16,776 bases of DNA, from positions 1 through 16,776 of the forward strand of contig DKIT01000151.1 in the NCBI GenBank assembly GCA_002454415.1. The letters run 5' to 3'. The notes under the pieces are model-generated. The model was not told the origin of the DNA, searched no databases, and saw only the letters and a list, made by a program, of their open reading frames with translations. The translations under genes were made by a program, and so were the position numbers. The stretch is from Sphingobacterium sp. UBA6711 (GTDB lineage Bacteria; Bacteroidota; Bacteroidia; Sphingobacteriales; Sphingobacteriaceae). Below are positions 14,670 through 16,776 of this stretch, one piece after another. The stretch's first letter is position 1. The number at the start of each line of letters is the position of its first letter.

Positions 14670-15917
14670 ATGAATCTATCAACCTTAAACATCAATTCAG
14701 AAGCTACGCTTGACCGCATCAAGTCTGTGGTCAACAGAACACCGCTTCAATATAATCGGCATCTATCTGAAAAATATGGCGCCGAAGTCTATCTCAAAAG
14801 AGAAGATCTGCAAGTCGTACGTTCGTACAAATTGCGCGGTGCTTATAATAAAATTATTTCGTTGACAGAAGAAGAGAGACAACGCGGTGTTGTATGCGCA
14901 AGTGCAGGTAACCACGCCCAGGGCGTTGCTTTCTCTTGCAATAAGCTCGACATCAAAGGCGTGATATTTATGCCCGGTCCTACACCACGCCAAAAGATTT
15001 CACAAACAGAGATGTGGGGCAACGGTAACGTCGAAATCATCTTGACCGGTGATACCTTTGATGACTGTCAAAAAGCGGCCTTAGCTTACACAGAAGAGCA
15101 CGGTATGACTTTTATCCCACCATTTGATGATCTCAAAGTTGTTGAAGGACAAGGTACTGTAGCCGTTGAAGCTTTACAAGATCTTCCCGATATGGATGCC
15201 ATATTTATCCCAATAGGTGGTGGTGGACTTGCCGCGGGAGCGAGCTATTACCTAAAAAGCAAAAACAAAGCGATCAAATGTTATGGTGTTGAACCCGAAG
15301 GGGCTCCCTCCATGCAAGCGGCGTTGACACATGGCGCACCAATCGAGCTGGAGCATATCAACAAATTTGTTGATGGGGCCGCCGTTAAAAAAATCGGTGC
15401 AACGACCTTTGAAATTGCCAAACAATTGTTGGATGATACACGCTCGATTCCTGAAGGAAAGATCTGTACCTGTATCCTAGAGCTGTACAATAAGGATGCA
15501 ATTGTCGTTGAGCCCGCGGGTGCTTTATCCGTAGCTGCTCTTGAATTTCACAAAGATGAAATTAAAGGTAAGAAAGTCGTCTGCATCATATCCGGTGGAA
15601 ACAACGATATCGACCGCATGAGTGAAATCAAAGAATTGTCTCTACTTTACGAAGGGTACAAACATTATTTTATCGTTCGTTTCCCACAACGCCCTGGAGC
15701 ATTAAAACTCTTTGTTTCTGAAGTATTGGGACCCAAGGATGATATTACCCGTTTTGAGTTTATCAAAAAAACAGAACGCGAAAGAGGTCCAGCGCTAGTC
15801 GGTATCGAGCTCAACAAACCTGAGGATTACGAGACACTGATCGAACGCATGAAAGAATATAAGTTTGATGTCATTGAAATCAACAAAGATCAAACGCTGT
15901 TTGAATACCTTGTATAA
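14670..15917 (+). CDS. ilvA: Threonine dehydratase (deaminase), biosynthetic, single ACT-like domain
   Basis: This 415-residue PLP enzyme converts threonine to 2-oxobutanoate and ammonia, the entry step to isoleucine. The PLP lysine is K54 in RSYKLRGAYNK; other catalytic-domain motifs are CASAGNHAQGVA (76-87), the phosphate-binding GGGGLAAG (183-190), EPAGALSVAAL (281-291) and ISGGNND (307-313). From about residue 333, YFIVRFPQRPGALKLFVSEV begins one ACT-like regulatory domain of about 80 residues. The E. coli enzyme has two such domains in about 514 residues, so this is the shorter form also known in Bacillus and Corynebacterium. The regulatory domain makes the biosynthetic role far more likely than catabolic TdcB, which lacks it. 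The gene stands between two terminators and is therefore its own transcription unit just downstream of the ilv/leu run. Confidence 0.95.
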   Translation: MNLSTLNINSEATLDRIKSVVNRTPLQYNRHLSEKYGAEVYLKREDLQVVRSYKLRGAYNKIISLTEEERQRGVVCASAGNHAQGVAFSCNKLDIKGVIFMPGPTPRQKISQTEMWGNGNVEIILTGDTFDDCQKAALAYTEEHGMTFIPPFDDLKVVEGQGTVAVEALQDLPDMDAIFIPIGGGGLAAGASYYLKSKNKAIKCYGVEPEGAPSMQAALTHGAPIELEHINKFVDGAAVKKIGATTFEIAKQLLDDTRSIPEGKICTCILELYNKDAIVVEPAGALSVAALEFHKDEIKGKKVVCIISGGNNDIDRMSEIKELSLLYEGYKHYFIVRFPQRPGALKLFVSEVLGPKDDITRFEFIKKTERERGPALVGIELNKPEDYETLIERMKEYKFDVIEINKDQTLFEYLV

Positions 15918-15929
15918 GTAAAAGCGTAT

Positions 15930-15973
15930 AAACAGAAAAAAGCCCGTGCACAAATCACGGGCTTTTTCTGTTT
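15930..15973 (+). terminator. Strong intrinsic terminator after ilvA, possibly bidirectional
   Basis: The core AGCCCGTG (15941-15948) pairs perfectly with CACGGGCT (15956-15963) around a seven-base loop. The flanking A run and T run extend the stem, with one bulged A, out to 15930 and 15973. It lies 12 bases after the ilvA stop. The A tract on the 5' side would serve as a T tract on the opposite strand. Confidence 0.92.
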
Positions 15974-16071
15974 ATAAGAACACAATTGCCATTCCCAAAT
16001 ATTCAAAAAAAACTAACAATTCCATCACCTAAAAATCTTATATTTAATTGTTTAATCAAAAATACACGAAA

Positions 16072-16587
16072 ATGAGAGTACTAATTTTAACAATTTTGAC
16101 CTTAATAGGCCAACTTACCTTTGCGCAGACCGACAAAAGCAAACGTCCAAGTCCCCCAGACAATACCAAGGTAACCACAACTGACGGTGTCACAATCGAT
16201 ATCAATTATAGCCGACCTTCATTGAAAGGCCGTCAGCTTGGTGTTGATATTGCCCCTGTCGGCATTGTATGGCGTACTGGAGCAAATGAGGCGACCACCA
16301 TCGAATTCAATAAGGACGTATTGGTTGAAGGAAAGAAATTAGCCGCTGGAAAATATGGTCTTTACAGCATCCCAGGAGAACATGAAACAACGATCATGTT
16401 CAATAAAGTATGGAATCAGTGGGGAACGAAATATGATGCCAAGGAAGATGCCCTACGTGTTTCTGTCAGTAATGCTACCGCAAGCACGTCACAGGAACAA
16501 TTTAAGATCAATGCGACTCCGCAAGGCACCGTCTCTTTAGAATGGGGACAGTATGTCGTTCCATTTATGGTTAAGGCGAGCAAATAG
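16072..16587 (+). CDS. Secreted DUF2911 family protein
   Basis: A 171-residue protein with a signal peptide and one DUF2911 domain, a family common in Bacteroidetes and of unknown function. MRVLILTILTLIGQLTFA is a typical hydrophobic signal sequence with likely cleavage before QTD, so the mature protein is exported to the periplasm; no lipobox cysteine is present. Family features are the N-terminal RPSPPDNTKV, INYSRPSLKGRQLG (about 45-58), VWRTGANEATTIEF (about 66-79), LAAGKYGLYSIPG (about 90-102) and FNKVWNQWG (about 110-118). It ends soon after the core domain; some relatives carry C-terminal repeats, absent here. The frame is open from a TTG at 16048, but the ATG at 16072 begins the signal peptide exactly, so I chose it. 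It is separated from ilvA by a terminator and is probably unrelated to the pathway. Confidence 0.85.
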   Translation: MRVLILTILTLIGQLTFAQTDKSKRPSPPDNTKVTTTDGVTIDINYSRPSLKGRQLGVDIAPVGIVWRTGANEATTIEFNKDVLVEGKKLAAGKYGLYSIPGEHETTIMFNKVWNQWGTKYDAKEDALRVSVSNATASTSQEQFKINATPQGTVSLEWGQYVVPFMVKASK

Positions 16588-16594
16588 CTACAAA

Positions 16595-16631
16595 ACGTTT
16601 ATCATCTTGCAAGCATAGAGACTATAAACGT
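16595..16631 (+). repeat. Inverted repeat after the DUF2911 gene
   Basis: ACGTTTAT (16595-16602) pairs perfectly with ATAAACGT (16624-16631) across 21 bases that contain the palindrome CTTGCAAG (16606-16613). It begins eight bases after the stop codon, where a terminator would be expected, but no T tract follows. It may be a weak or factor-aided transcript end. The remaining bases 16632-16776 show no gene I can support on either strand. Confidence 0.35.
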
Positions 16632-16776
16632 AGATACGAGGTGTATTCTGACCAATAACCGAGTGAAACGAGTTCATTGAATTCCATGAATCTGAACAAT
16701 TTTTATAAACCGAACGATTGCGATCTTTAATGATAAAAATAGGCCTCAAGAAAATAAATACTTAAATAGAAAGAGG

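Noticed and set aside
16048..16071. TTG start for the DUF2911 protein
   Set aside because: It would put eight polar residues before an otherwise perfect signal peptide that begins at the ATG at 16072.
16727..16774. Possible 3' end of a minus-strand gene entering from the right edge
   Set aside because: Only about 15 codons before a stop are visible, aromatic-rich but not recognisable; it cannot be told from chance.

Overview
The window is a chromosomal segment of a Bacteroidetes bacterium, most likely of the Sphingobacterium/Pedobacter group. This is inferred from about 40% G+C, A-rich start regions without strong Shine-Dalgarno sequences, TAnnTTTG-like -7 promoter elements, a very short ATP synthase epsilon subunit beside atpD, and a secreted DUF2911 protein. 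No database search was possible, so the genus is an inference. Every gene I can support lies on the + strand.

Layout: (1) 1-1015, the end of an ATP synthase operon: the 3' part of atpD, then atpC and a strong intrinsic terminator. (2) 1016-1353, an A+T-rich regulatory region with an 11-bp inverted repeat and a plausible promoter for the next operon. (3) 1354-14455, a long biosynthetic run: ilvE, ilvD, ilvB, ilvN, a DinB-like gene, ilvC, leuC, leuD, a ModF-like tandem ABC ATPase, leuB, leuA, closed by an intrinsic terminator. (4) 14670-15917, ilvA as its own unit with its own candidate promoter and a strong terminator. (5) 16072-16587, a secreted DUF2911 protein, followed by about 190 bases in which I find no gene I can support.

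Together the genes encode the full branched-chain amino acid pathway. IlvA makes 2-oxobutanoate from threonine. IlvB/IlvN, IlvC and IlvD convert pyruvate or 2-oxobutanoate to the 2-oxo acid precursors of valine and isoleucine. LeuA, LeuC/LeuD and LeuB lengthen 2-oxoisovalerate to 2-oxoisocaproate. IlvE transaminates all three products. Recognisable regulatory domains are ACT domains in IlvN and IlvA; LeuA lacks the usual C-terminal leucine-binding domain.

Most of the window is orthodox metabolism, and I see no defence system, mobile element, CRISPR array or RNA gene. The points most worth a second look are the two accessory genes inside the ilv/leu run (a DinB-fold protein and a ModF-like ATPase whose first half looks catalytically degenerate), the feedback-domain-free LeuA, and several inverted repeats in the longer spacers of the operon.
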